From assembly GCA_017979445.1 (NCBI GenBank), contig CM030714.1, positions 46,329,220 through 46,393,219 on the forward strand: a DNA stretch of 64,000 bases. Reading direction: 5' to 3'. Below are positions 1-10,876 of this stretch, in pieces. Numbering within the stretch: position 1 is the stretch's first letter; each line of letters starts with the position of its first letter. The notes under the pieces were generated by a model that was not told where the DNA came from, made no database searches, and saw only the letters and a program-made list of their open reading frames with translations. The stretch comes from Akebia trifoliata. Lineage: Eukaryota > Streptophyta > Magnoliopsida > Ranunculales > Lardizabalaceae. A program made the translations under genes and the position numbers.

Positions 1-383
1 TTGGTAGAACAATAACTTTTATATCTTCGACTCTAACTTCTTAAAACGCAAATGAGTTTTTCTTTTTTAATCTCTAAAAAATAATTATTGACCGGTCTCT
101 AATTTAGGAAGCTCAAGCTATGTAAGTTAATTATCATAGCACAAGTCTTAAAGTTAAAACTTTGAAACAGGCTAGCCTTACTAACTTAGTAAGATTCAAA
201 TCTTACTAAGGGTTTTTAGGCCCATATGGATTATCACATTGGAAATCTAACACCACAGCCTTCTAAATTTTTTGGAAAACAAGAAAAAAACTCTTTATTA
301 GTTTGATCCAAGGTGTTGAAAATGGACAGTTATGGAACTCCCAAATTTAAAATTTAATTTTAAAGGTGATTTTTTTTTTTAGA

Positions 384-556
384 GTCATGTTAAAGTGACC
401 TCAAGATTGGACCTCATATCGCACATCTTAACATGAAAGTGGATACAAACCATAAATGCTTTTTATCCCGTAATTCGATGAAAGGCATTTATGGTTCCCA
501 TACACTTTCAAGTCAGGGTGTGCGATGTGTGATCCAATATTGAGGTCACTTCAGCA
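384..556. mobile_element. MITE, palindromic
   Basis: Left arm agtgacctcaagattggacc...cgcacatctt; right arm gtgtgcgatgtgtgatccaa...tgaggtcact. The centre pairs aaccataaatgc with gcatttatggtt. About 173 bp, no coding content. Confidence 0.6.
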
Positions 557-962
557 ATATTCTTTTTTATTTTATTTTATCAAAGTTCATAGAAATTTGT
601 CCTACATGGTTTTGGATACCACGAAAGGAAAGTAATTTTCTTATTGAAGTTAGCAACGAAAGTGTTTTTCTAAAATTTTAAACCTTAAAGGGAAATTTAA
701 CAACTTCATTGGCTCATTTTTATCACAAATTTTTTTTGGAGTTATAGAATTCCAAGGGAACCTAACCAACAAGTGTTGTCCGCAATGGCCAGGGTCTCCT
801 TTCAAAGGGGAAAGGTGTCGAGTTCAAAACCCCTTATTGGCCACGTTTCGGGATTTGTTTTAGAAATTACGTGGCGCATTTTTTTGTAAACCACTTTTGC
901 TGGGGTTAAAAGTTTTGGAATGAACTGATTTTTGGTGATGATGATCTCTATGGTGGCATTCG

Positions 963-1319
963 CCAGCCAACGTTAGGGAGCCAACATGGATCCAACACAT
1001 TTGTCCTATATGTTTAAAAGTTTCGAATTTAGCTGATTTTTTGTGTGGATAATCTCTATGGTGAGGAGATCATCCTCATCAAAATCAGCCGAATCTGAAA
1101 TTTCTAAGTCCATCAAAAGTGATATGTAAATTTTAAATAAAAAATAGATAATTCACAATTCTAAATCACTTTTGATAGACTTAGATGTTTTAGAATCGAC
1201 TGATTTTTGGTGAGGATGGTCTCCTCACCATAGAAATCATCCTCACAAAAAATAAGCTCAATCTAAATCTTTTTAGCCACATAAGACAAACGTGTTGGCT
1301 CACTAACGTTGATTGCTGG
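963..1319. mobile_element. Foldback (long inverted repeat) element, copy 1
   Basis: The outer arms ccagccaacgttagggagcc and its inverted partner (ggctcactaacgttgattgctgg) enclose two hairpins built on gctgattttttgtg / gatgatctctatggtga / gagatcatcctcac. A central inverted pair catcaaaagtga / tcacttttgatag separates them. It is followed by a (TA) run at 1322-1333. A truncated further piece precedes it at about 891-957. Confidence 0.6.
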
Positions 1320-1324
1320 ACTAT

Positions 1325-1520
1325 ATATATATATTTTTGATAAATATAAATTTTATTAATGAAGAAAAGGAGAAGAGGAGGCTGAGATAGCCCCCAAACA
1401 ACAAGACAAGAAAGAACAACAAGGAAAGAAAGAAAGGAAGGAAAAAATACACACCTGACGGGGTGCTACGAGTCACAAACGATTTTTCAATTAAATACAA
1501 AATCTTGGAAGCACACTCCC

Positions 1521-1525
<5 letters not shown>
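1325..1525 (-). mobile_element. LINE 3' terminal fragment
   Basis: The minus-strand reading here (VLLFGGYLSLLFSFSSLIKFI) matches the 3' tail of the LINE in intron 3 of STP copy A ([13 protein letters not shown]...LILLIQLY), and both run into an AT-rich end. It is a short 5'-truncated copy of a related LINE. The right side runs into a (TA)n(GA)n tract at 1520-1558. Confidence 0.55.
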
Positions 1526-1557
<32 letters not shown>

Positions 1558-1558
<1 letters not shown>

Positions 1559-1894
1559 ACCCTAAAAAGAGCTAAACATTGTACCAAACATTTTTAAAAA
1601 TAGGGTTAGAAGTTTCAGAATGGGCTGATTTTTTTGTGAGGATGATCTCTATGGTGAAGAGATCATCCTTCCTCACCAAAAATCATCTCATCTTAAAACC
1701 TCTAACCCTAGTTTACAAGTTGAAGAATCGTGAATCGTCTGATTTTTGTAAACCACTTTTCATAGGATTAGAAGTTTTGGAATGGGCTAATTTTTTACAA
1801 GGATGATCTCCTTATGAAAAATTAGCCCATTTCGAAACTTCTAACCCATACATTTAAAAATTGTTTGACTCTCTTTAGGGGCTCCGAACACCAT

Positions 1895-1895
<1 letters not shown>
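1558..1895. mobile_element. Foldback element, copy 2, next to a long (TA)n tract
   Basis: Same architecture as copy 1: two palindromes of gggttagaagtttcagaatg / gatgatctctatggtgaag / gatcatcc... joined by a spacer with gtaaaccacttttcatagg. The outer arms are ccctaaaaagagctaaac and the inverted ttgtttgactctctttaggg. It is bounded by (TA)(GA) on the left and (TA)n 1896-1962 on the right. Confidence 0.65.

Positions 1896-1962
<67 letters not shown>
1896..1962. repeat. (TA)n microsatellite
   Basis: About 33 uninterrupted TA units directly after a foldback element copy. Confidence 0.9.
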
Positions 1963-1965
<3 letters not shown>

Positions 1966-2990
1966 GAATGTTAACATTTTAAGACCGAATGAGAATATTA
2001 GCATTCTTCAACACTTTTAATTTTCAAAAAAGCCCTTGCCCATTTTATTTTTTAATAAAAAAAAAGGACGTCTTGACCTTTTACATAATAAATAAATTTA
2101 TTATGCTTTTAATAAATACATTTAGTATGTTGACATTTATTATTAATTTTGAACTTTCTTACTAAATTTTTCAGACAATATCTTTGGTTTAACATCTTCC
2201 TTTGGATCCTTTATCAGTAAATGAACAACCCAGGAATTTGACTGTAACTCTTGTTCGACCATAAGTGGGTGTATTTACATTTTTATATAGTCAAGTTGTT
2301 AAAGCTCATCCAATCAAATAATTGGATAAAACATCAACTGTGTTTGTTTTGATACATCTTCTTAAATTTTCTTTTGTGCTTCTTGTTTTGGTACGCCAAC
2401 TCAGGTGATGAGTTGTTATCCCTTGTGTGCAGAAACCAACGTAGAATTTGAAGATAATTGTCCATTAATTTAAGTCTATAGTGTATAAGAATGCGTCCCA
2501 AAGAATCCTACGTGCTCTAGAATTAATGCTGAATTTGTACAAACCGAAGAGCTCTTTGATTAACCCTCTATTGTTGATTCTACTTGAGAGGCAACAGGCC
2601 TAAGGTGGACGGTGCACCTACGTTGTGGGTCATTTGTTTGATGTGTCAGGCTTGGTCTTGAAAATTTATGTAATTGACATGCAGATCATCTATGTTAAAC
2701 CTTATTTGGAACTGTGTGAGGTGTGGCAATATGTCATATACATGCAATGCATTATATATCTAGGTTACTCGTAACCAAGACTAAGATTACACATCTATAG
2801 TACTCATAGCCAAGAATTAGTAGTCTAAATCTATATTGCTATCTAGTGTAATGATTTTTTAATGCCCCCCTCCCCCTCTAACACACGATATTTATATTTC
2901 TTATTTTTAGTTAAATGTTGTAATTTGTAACTGTGAATTTTCTCTTCATAGTGAAATCAATGTAATCCATGGATGTACCTCAATCTTCAG
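1963..2990. other. Intergenic, no gene seen
   Basis: AT-rich DNA without a frame longer than background and without recognised repeat ends. Confidence 0.6.
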
Positions 2991-3001
2991 GGCTCAAACA
3001 T

Positions 3002-3217
3002 CTATACGCTTACTCTTATTTCATCTTTTAATCTGCTTAAAAAACAACTAAGAAAATAGTCTTCCCGTAATCCACGAGTGTAATTGGAATGAGATTCAAA
3101 TTGCTCTTGATATGTTTTGACTAGACCCATTTGTTTAAGTTTAGTTAATTCACCATCATCTTCATACATTTTCGGATTAAAGCTTTCGATAACATCTCGA
3201 GCCAGATCTTGCCACAT
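3002..3217 (-). pseudogene. gag fragment of an LTR retrotransposon
   Basis: A frame of 71 codons matches the capsid region of plant retrotransposon gag proteins: WQDLARDVIESF, YEDDGELTKLKQ, YQEQFES, LREDYFLSCFLSRLKDEIR. It lies downstream (minus strand) of the tRNA-Met primer-binding site at 3654-3644 and the LTR at 3657-3955, in the same orientation, so it belongs to the same broken element. The roughly 420 bp between are leader or decayed gag start. No protease, reverse transcriptase or second LTR is visible towards position 1. Confidence 0.7.
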
Positions 3218-3643
3218 AAATTGTTATTTCATGGTTTCATACCATTAATACTACTCGAGGGCATCATCTTCCCAATGAATGGAAGCAGGGTAGACTTTAG
3301 AGGACTACTCAATTTGATTGCAGTCAAAGGAGTGCTCTCTATGGTAGGTTGAGTGTCCGAAACCCCACAAAGCAATGAATTCTTTGGGGCCACCCTCCAG
3401 ATTCCGATTGTCAACTGACCCCTAGATTCAACCAGTTGCACATAAGACATTTTGAAGGGGCAGTGCATGTGACCACGGGATCAATCTCATCTTAAGGGTG
3501 AGGTTGCCCACGACAAGCAGAGTCAAAAAAAAAAAGGAATTTTCTTTCATTTGCTTAATTAATTGCCCCCATCCATGCATCTAATATCTTGAGTCCTAAT
3601 TCCATCAACCATGTCGTTGATACCACACAAGGTAGAACCACTA

Positions 3644-3654
3644 CTCTGATACCA
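3644..3654 (-). other. Retrotransposon primer-binding site (initiator tRNA-Met type)
   Basis: TGGTATCAGAG on the minus strand, two bases inside the inner end of the LTR at 3657-3955. Confidence 0.65.
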
Positions 3655-3656
3655 GA

Positions 3657-3955
3657 TGACGGCAAGAAGAAGATTCAACATAGAAGACAATTGCACCCAT
3701 TTCTTGGGGAAACCCTCTTAAAGATTAATAGAAAATTACTAGCTTCTCTGGTTCAGCTCAATGAGATTACAAAAATATATACTCTTCAACGAAAATAATA
3801 GAAACTCCAACAATATAACAAAGCCTTATCAAAGAAAAACACTAAAAAAGAAACTCTTAAAACTCTCGATAGAAACTCCTAATTAAAGAACAATTCTTAA
3901 TAATAGAACTCCTAACATAGACTTCTAACCAGATATGTAGCTGATCCAAGTATCA
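3657..3955 (-). mobile_element. LTR of a truncated LTR retrotransposon, next to the copy A stop codon
   Basis: Minus-strand sequence of 299 bp that begins TGATACTTGG and ends GCCGTCA, giving the TG...CA ends of an LTR. It is followed after two bases by TGGTATCAGAG, the primer-binding site complementary to initiator tRNA-Met (positions 3654-3644), and then by a gag fragment. Its outer end is five bases from the TAA of STP copy A. The native 3' flank of copies B and C (tttattcttagac) is interrupted exactly there. It is therefore a 5' LTR in the same orientation as the transporter gene. Confidence 0.7.
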
Positions 3956-3960
3956 TATTC

Positions 3961-6900
3961 TTAGACATTCGATTTTGGAACATTCTTACCGGGGATCACA
4001 TCATCGGGAATATACTTGCCCCAGAACTTGTGGCATTTCCAAACACCCCACATCTCTTCGATTGGTACCCCTTTTGTTTCAGGTAAAAATGCCCACATAA
4101 AGACGGTCATCACAGCGACCCACGCAGCAAAGAAGAAGAAGAGGCCAAATTTCATATGACATAGCATCTGAAGGAAGACTTGAGCAATCAAGAAAGTGAA
4201 AAACAAATTTACTGCAACATTGATACTCTGTGCAACCGATCGGATCTCAAGGGGAAATATCTCGCTAGGCACCAAACTCGCCAACGGACCCCATGACCAT
4301 GCAAAGGCAGCAACATAGGCACAAATGCAGACCACCACCATAGCAGCATAACCCGAGCTTATAGTCGCCACACCATCACTTCCAAGCTTAATTGCTATTA
4401 AAATACCCACCAACATCTGCATAAAACACCACAAAAAAATTACATTTTTTTTGTGTATAGTTGTATTAATAAAATGAGGCTACAAAAGAAAAAGAAAAAG
4501 AAAAATAAAAACAAAAGGAGGAGACTGAGGTAACCCCCAACCGAACAAGACAAAAGGACAGAAAAAAAAAAGGAACCAACACCACTACGAATTACACATA
4601 GAATCTCATCTAAAGACAAAATTGTCAAAAAAACACCCAAGAAATCCTTGCTCGGTTCCAACCAAAAGTATAGCAGGTCCATAATCTCCATAAATACACC
4701 ATTAGAATTCCTTTCCTTACCCTGGAACACCCTGCTATTTCTTTCTTTCCAATGACCCCAAACATTAGCAGAGAGAAGAAGAACCCATAGGTGCCTTTTT
4801 TCTGAGGGAAAATATGTTATAAACCCACCCTTCTAATGGTGAAAAGAACTTTTGAGGTAATACCCAACTAATCTGAAACTGAGAAGGAAAAAGTGACCAA
4901 ATTTCTCGAGAAAATGAGCAATGAATTAAGGTGTGGTCAACATATTCCCCATCACTTATGCATAAGGGGTAGAAATTCAATGTAATCCAACCATGGACGA
5001 TCAAGTTGTCCACAGTCAGAATCCTCTCTAAGGAAGTCAACCAAACGAAGAATGATACTTTTGAAGGAACTAAAGTATAAGAAATGATTGACTCGGAAAA
5101 ACATTGTTCAAACTGTGGTAGAAGGGATTTGTAGAAAGAATGGACAGAGAATGTCTTATCCTTAGGCTTTATCCATTCCCTCATATCCTGTCGTTCATTC
5201 TTCCTGAACTAAAAAGAATTTAAGGATATGAAACATGTTACGTCGGTTAGCTCCCAATCATTAAAATTCCTCCTGAACTCTAGATCCCAAGAAGTAGTGA
5301 TTCCGTTTCAAGTCAGACAATGAAAATATAAGTAATTAGATGAAATAACTATTCTACCTGAAAGGTGAACATTTGAAGTCCACCCTCAATCAAAAGCCAC
5401 CTCCTCCCCTTCCTATCAACAAGATATATTGAAACAAATGTCGCAATGACGTTAACCAACCCAATGATAACAGAGGAGAAAAGAGAGGCATTGTTTCCCA
5501 ACCCAAGTGTCTTAAAGAGGACAGGAGCATAGAACATAACCACATTGATACCAGTAATTTGTTGAAAGAAAGGAATCAAGATGGCCATCACCAAATGTGG
5601 CCTATACTTCCTCTGTCGAATATTTTTCCATGGATGCTTCACCTTCTGCGAAGCTTCATTTGCAGAAACTAAATCATTGAACTCTTCATCAACATCGTCA
5701 GTGCCACGAACTTTTCTAAGCATTCTTTTAGCCTTTTCAGGATCATTACGCTCAATGATTGAAATTGGTGTATTGTGCAAAACAGAAGCTCCAATGGTGA
5801 TAAACCCAGCAGGAACTGCAGCAAGAGCCAAACTCAAACGCCAACCCCAACCAGCCTTGATCTTGTCTGAACCATAGTTCACAAGGTTGGCAGCCAAAAT
5901 ACCAATTGTAATCATCAATTGGAATAAGATGTTCAAAGCCCCACGGTACTTGTAAGGAGATATCTCAGATAGATAGAGTGGTACAGACTATAAAAAAAAA
6001 AAAACAATAAACAAAGAATTAAACGTTTCTCCTTCAATAATAAAAATTACAGTAACCCTTAATTTGAATCTAATCTCATATTTATAAGATTTCTTGGTCA
6101 GTAACTATTATGAGGACTTAATTGGAGAAATTAAATACACATATGGTGTCCAAACAAGGGCTGAAATAAAAAGATATTTCCTTGGGACTGGCTTGGGAAA
6201 ACAGATCCCTATGTATTTCTAACAATTTCAGCTATTCTTTGACCCTCTTTAAATCATAGAAAAGTCCTATATTTAAATTAAAATTAATTAACAAAAAGAT
6301 AGATTTTGCGAGAAAGACCTTGGGCTTGTGCAGGAAGGGCGTTTCATGTTATTTTGTTGATTATTGTGGGCAATTTCGCCAAATGGTAATAATATTTGGA
6401 TTTATTATGTGTTCATGCATTCATGCTATTTGAGGATCTAATAATAACAATAATTTAATTAAAAATAATATAATATCAAAGACTCAAGAGTCAAGACTTC
6501 ACAAAAAATTCAGATTTTTTAATATAAAATTATAAATAGCCAGGGTACCTCTTTTCAAGGACGGTAACAAAGGGACATTCTTCCGAATGTCCAACGAATG
6601 GTGAAGAACTGATCCGAAAACAGAACGAATCTCATTGAAACACATATTCCTATCTCGGTCATTTAATTGGAGTTAACAGTCCAACATTCTTGTAAATTTG
6701 AAAAGCCATTATTTACATGTCAGAGCATCCAATGAACAGCTGTAATGAGAAGATAAATATATGATTCCAGAGAATCAGGGGAATCCCTAGAAATATTTGG
6801 AAAAAGATACATCATCAAGCTGTTCTCGCGATTATGGACACTAAAATATTCCTGCTTGTATAATCTGTCGTATATGAAAAAAAATCATGTATTCTCCTGT

Positions 6901-7007
6901 TGAATATTTCAAAGCAAACAACAAAAAAGTTAGCTTCATTGATTAAACTAACTAGAAAAAAAAAATCTAATCGAAGAACAGAAAAAGACCAAAATGCAAA
7001 CTATTAG

Positions 7008-7044
<37 letters not shown>

Positions 7045-7861
7045 CTTTGAAAAGTAAGGGCAATCAAGAGCATTTGAGAGAGAGTATTTTTACAGAACTT
7101 GACACAAAAAATAAAAACAAGGAATCAAACACAGATCTGAGAGAGAGACTGTGCTTTTGAGTTTGAAAACAGAATTCCTCTCAGAGAAATCAATCATCAG
7201 ATAATCATTCAAACAAACAAATCATATACACAGATCAGCAAGGAAAAATTAAAATAAAAGATCAGATTTTAAAAGACAAAAGAACAGTAGAGCAGATCAC
7301 AACAAATAACCATTTTTAATAGCTAACAAGAAACATGGAAACAAAATAAAACAATAACAATCATAAAATATCATAAGGATCCAATGAACAAATTTAAAAC
7401 CAAAATCAAATTAAAGACCAATGTGATCTTCAAATCAAAATAAAGTATTAAGGGAAAAAAAAAATTAAAATTGATTTTGAAAAATATTACCTGACCTGAA
7501 AGTCCAGCACCAACACCAAGCAAAAGACGACCGATGATAAGCATACTGACATTAACAGCGGCACCATTGATTGACGCTCCAATGAAAAATATTAATCCAC
7601 CAAATAGCATGGAAATCTTTCTTCCGTACTGCCTTGTGATTGTCGAAGCAAAGAGTGCAGAAACAAGAGCTGCCAAGTACAGAGACGATGTAAACAGAGT
7701 GAGAATCTCGCTGTTGAATTTGCAGTACTGATTCGTAGACTGCACACCAATCTCCTTCTCATACACAGAAGGAAAAAATTTCTTCAAGAAGGGATGCATA
7801 GATGTCACTCCACCTGAAAATCACCAAATCTCATCTCAGATTCATAGATTGATCGAAACAC

Positions 7862-7906
<45 letters not shown>

Positions 7907-8465
7907 GGATCAGGATCCATATACTCATAAAGCTACAACGTGTTTTGTCTTATATGGGCCAAAAGGTTTGGAATGGGCTTATTTTTTGTGAGGATTATCT
8001 CTATGGTGAAGAAATCATCCTTGCAAAAAATCAGCCCATTCTGAAACTTCTAGCCCCATGTTTACAAGTTGAAGAATTCTAGACCATCCATTTTTTGTAA
8101 ACCACTTTTGATGGGGTTAGAAGTTTTGAAATGGGCTGATTTTTTGCAAGGATGATCCCCCTCACCATAGAGATCATCCTCGCAAAAAATCAGCCCATTC
8201 TGAACCTTTTTACCCATATAAGAAAAATATGTTGTAGCTTTATGAGTAGCATTATGTGTCTACGGATCCTAACCCATATATATATATATATATATATATA
8301 TATGGGATTTTGTGATTTCTTACCAGAAATACCGATATCATAACCAAAGATCAAACCTCCCCAAGAAGCGATAAAGCAAGCGACAAAGACAAACCAGGTC
8401 ATCCCTCCTGGATAATTCTTACCCGGTCCACCACCGGATGGATCAACAAAACCAATTCCACCCAT
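3961..8465 (-). CDS. STP-type monosaccharide/H+ symporter, copy A (four exons, full length but divergent)
   Basis: Plasma-membrane sugar/proton symporter of the plant STP family (MFS, 12 membrane helices). Exons on the minus strand are 8465-8324, 7813-7491, 5987-5358 and 4416-3961 (142, 323, 630 and 456 nt), which join in frame to 516 residues. Intron ends are GT/AG. Visible family features are [14 protein letters not shown] in helix 1 (Asp43), GRLLLG (Arg143), FQL (Gln178), FFQQITGIN (Gln297, Gln298, Asn303), and the lid cysteine Cys78 with its partner Cys451, the pair that forms a disulfide in AtSTP10. Oddities: the conserved [10 protein letters not shown] reads [10 protein letters not shown], so the substrate-site Trp is Ser412. 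The cytoplasmic PDTPNS motif of the sister copies reads HNTPIS. Intron 1 (510 bp) holds a foldback element, intron 3 (941 bp) a LINE fragment, and an LTR lies next to the stop codon. The frame is intact, but function is uncertain. Confidence 0.9.
4446..5325 (-). mobile_element. LINE 3' fragment inserted in intron 3 of STP copy A
   Basis: Positions 5184-4765 encode a zf-RVT type C-terminal domain of plant LINE reverse transcriptases ([19 protein letters not shown], then [21 protein letters not shown]). The 3' part is rich in pyrimidines on the minus strand and ends TATTAATACAACTATAC with a short A-run near 4441-4446. Intron 3 is 941 bp here against 93-105 bp in copies B-D. The intron edges (aaaatataagtaattagatg near 5320) still match the sister copies. 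The fragment is 5'-truncated and lies in the gene's orientation. Confidence 0.75.
7012..7042. repeat. (GA)n microsatellite in intron 2 of STP copy A
   Basis: About 15 GA units. The homologous intron of copy D has a shorter GA tract at about 40424-40441, while copies B and C lack this part of the intron. Confidence 0.8.
7906..8270. mobile_element. Foldback element, copy 3, in intron 1 of STP copy A
   Basis: Outer inverted arms aggatcaggatcc...actcataaagctacaac and gttgtagctttatgagtagc...ggatcct enclose the two conserved hairpins (gaatgggctgattttttg... / ...aaaaaatcagcccattc). It is flanked on both sides by (TA)n (7866-7902 and 8276-8303). It accounts for most of the extra length of this intron (510 bp against 93-122 bp in the other copies). 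Confidence 0.7.
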
Positions 8466-8703
8466 TATAGATGAAGCTCTCTACTCTTCGTTCTTCTCTT
8501 AACTTGTAGAGATCAAAAGATGACAGCCAGAAGAGAAACAAAGAAGAATGGTGAAGAGAGGGAGATATCAAAACTGAAAAACGTAAACATATTTTTTCTT
8601 AAAGTGAAAAGTAAGTAATGTGGGTTGGAGAAATCCTATCGTGGTTTTCCTTTCACTTGGACTGAAGTTTGTTTTATGAAATGAATAATGATTTTCGAAC
8701 AAC

Positions 8704-8885
8704 CCCTCTCACAAACTCCCCCCAAACTCTTCTAACATGGCATGTGCATAGAACCATAGTTTCCTCGAGATACACAACTGCACATCCCCATAAATACGTG
8801 CAGTTGTGTACCCCAAGGAAAAAAAATCTATGGTTCTATGCATAAGCCACGTCGAGAGAGTTTGTGCGGAGTTTGTCAAAGGAGG
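8704..8885. mobile_element. MITE, long inverted repeat with TCTATGGTTCTATGCA core
   Basis: A near-palindrome of about 180 bp: left arm ctcacaaactcccccc, gcatgtgcatagaaccatag, cctcgagatacacaactgca; right arm tgcagttgtgtacccc, tctatggttctatgcat, gagagtttgtgcggagtttg. It sits about 240 bp upstream of the STP copy A start. Related copies lie at about 21073, 29800, 42430 and 61698. Confidence 0.65.
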
Positions 8886-9697
8886 AGTTAAAGACTCTTA
8901 TGAATTATTGGTTTTGCCTCTCTTTTTCAAATATCTTAAAATCACACATTGCTTTCTACTTTTTGTAGGGATTTTGAAACCTATAAATAAGAACTTCTTC
9001 TTCCATCTTTTTTCATTCCAAAGACTCTCTTTGAGAGTTCCAAATGGCTTTTTAGCTATATGGAAAAAATAAAATATTTTGGTTATATATATATATAATA
9101 GTATAATATAAAAGAAAGAAAGAAGAGAGAAATAAAAAAAGAGGGGCCCGTCCAAATTTTGGATAGGCTCCAAACCAGCCCAGTGGGTGTTGAATGGGCC
9201 CACAGAGCACCTAACGGGTTTTCAAACCCAAATGGGTGCTTAGTGGTTCCAAAAGGTGCCTATTTTGATTTCAGAGTACAAGGTGCCTTCCAATGGGTTT
9301 TGTACATATTGAGATCCTTTGTCCATTTTCGAAAGGATATGGCATTTGAGATTGTTCTCTATATATAGAAATCAATTCTGTCCAGAAAATATAAGAAAAT
9401 TTTAATCGATCTTTTTCTAATTTTCGTATTAAAAATTCTGTGTGGCAGATTGTTTCTAAGTCAGTGCAAACTTTGAAAGAAGATACAGTTCTTGGCAAAA
9501 CTAGGCTTTGTTGTATCTTGAAGAAAAATTCACCAGCAACCGAATTGCATCTTCGACTTCAAGCAGAGTGGGGGGGCGTCTATTGTCAATAAGACAACAT
9601 AGATTCCTACATGCCTCAGAGCAATTTCCATTATTCTATTTTCTATTTGTCCTCCACCTAAATTTTCAACAGAAACTATCAATACTTATCCATTATC
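8886..9697. other. Intergenic, no gene seen
   Basis: The short frames are not conserved. A stretch near 9150-9300 repeats gggcccac / caaatgggtgc phrases and is probably old transposon DNA. Confidence 0.5.
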
Positions 9698-10190
9698 CAC
9701 TACAAAATATGGAGGTATTAGAGGCGGTTTTAAACCGCCTCAAAAAGCTTTAACGGTGGTTTATAAAAGCACCTATAATAGTCGCGTCGACAATACATTT
9801 TACCAGCCAACTGACGACGGTTACAAAACCACCTCCAGTGGTCATGAATTCACAACAGTTATTTACAATTGCTAATTTTGGGCATAAGACGTTGGTAATA
9901 ATTTTAGAGGCGCTTTCTAACCGCCAGTAATTGTGTTTTAAAAAATTAAAAAAATACCCAGCAGCGTATAACCGGCCCTACTGTTATTTTATTTAAACAT
10001 ATACATCTCATCACAGGCGGTTGTAAACCACTGCTAATGTTACTATTAGAGGCAGTTTTGAACTGCCGCAAATTGTGTCTATGAAAATAAAAATATCAAA
10101 TACCCAACGGTTTATAATCACCCCTAATGTTATATTATTTACAAATATAAATCTCATCGTAGGTGGTTTAAAACCACCTCTAACGTTAAT
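9698..10190 (+). mobile_element. Orphan CACTA-type terminus with subterminal repeats
   Basis: Starts CACTACAAAATATGG and is followed by many diverged copies of a short palindromic motif such as gaggcggttttaaaccgcc, in both orientations, at about 9720, 9750, 9820, 9905, 10015, 10045, 10110 and 10160. A CACTA tip followed by an array of subterminal repeats is the architecture of CACTA (En/Spm) element ends. No matching opposite end (…TTTTGTAGTG) was found in the window, so it is probably truncated. Confidence 0.55.
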
Positions 10191-10738
10191 TTTTTTTTTT
10201 AATTTGGTTTTTTAAAATGAAACCTGCACACCATAATTTACCCTTTCTTTGGAAGGATAATCAACTCTTTGGCTAGCAATTTTGAATTGCCATCCTTAAC
10301 ACTACTTCATTAGCATATTTTTAATAAAAAAATAAATGATCTACTTCATATTCATTACAAACTACAGCTAATTTCACAGATCTAACAAAATGTCAAAACT
10401 GTTATAAAATAAATAAATGCAAATTAATTGAGCACAAGCAAGGGCGACTACACCCCTAACCAATGTAATCATGATGAACCTGAGAAGTGAATTTTCCAAA
10501 GCGATAAATATATTCACATAAAGTCACGCAATGGTGAAGTTGCTATAACAGAAAATGAAAGAAGGTAAAGCAGAAAACTACCCCAAAGTAAGAAAAAGGG
10601 GTTGTTCTAATACTTAGCCTGCTCACACAGATCCTGGATCTCATCACCATTCCTTACTACTATTTCAAAACAGAAATTCAGATTCTTGTCACCAAAAGAT
10701 GAAAGAAACCAAAACATCTTGATTTGACTAGTTTGTTA

Positions 10739-10870
<132 letters not shown>

Positions 10871-10876
10871 CTACCA

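Noticed and set aside
1822..2004. Frames made of alternating Tyr-Ile
   Set aside because: Translation of (TA)n microsatellites; also seen at 7849-8082 and 8190-8343.
3229..3468. 79-codon minus-strand frame between the LTR and the gag fragment
   Set aside because: No match to gag or another known family; probably leader or decayed gag start, so not called as a gene.
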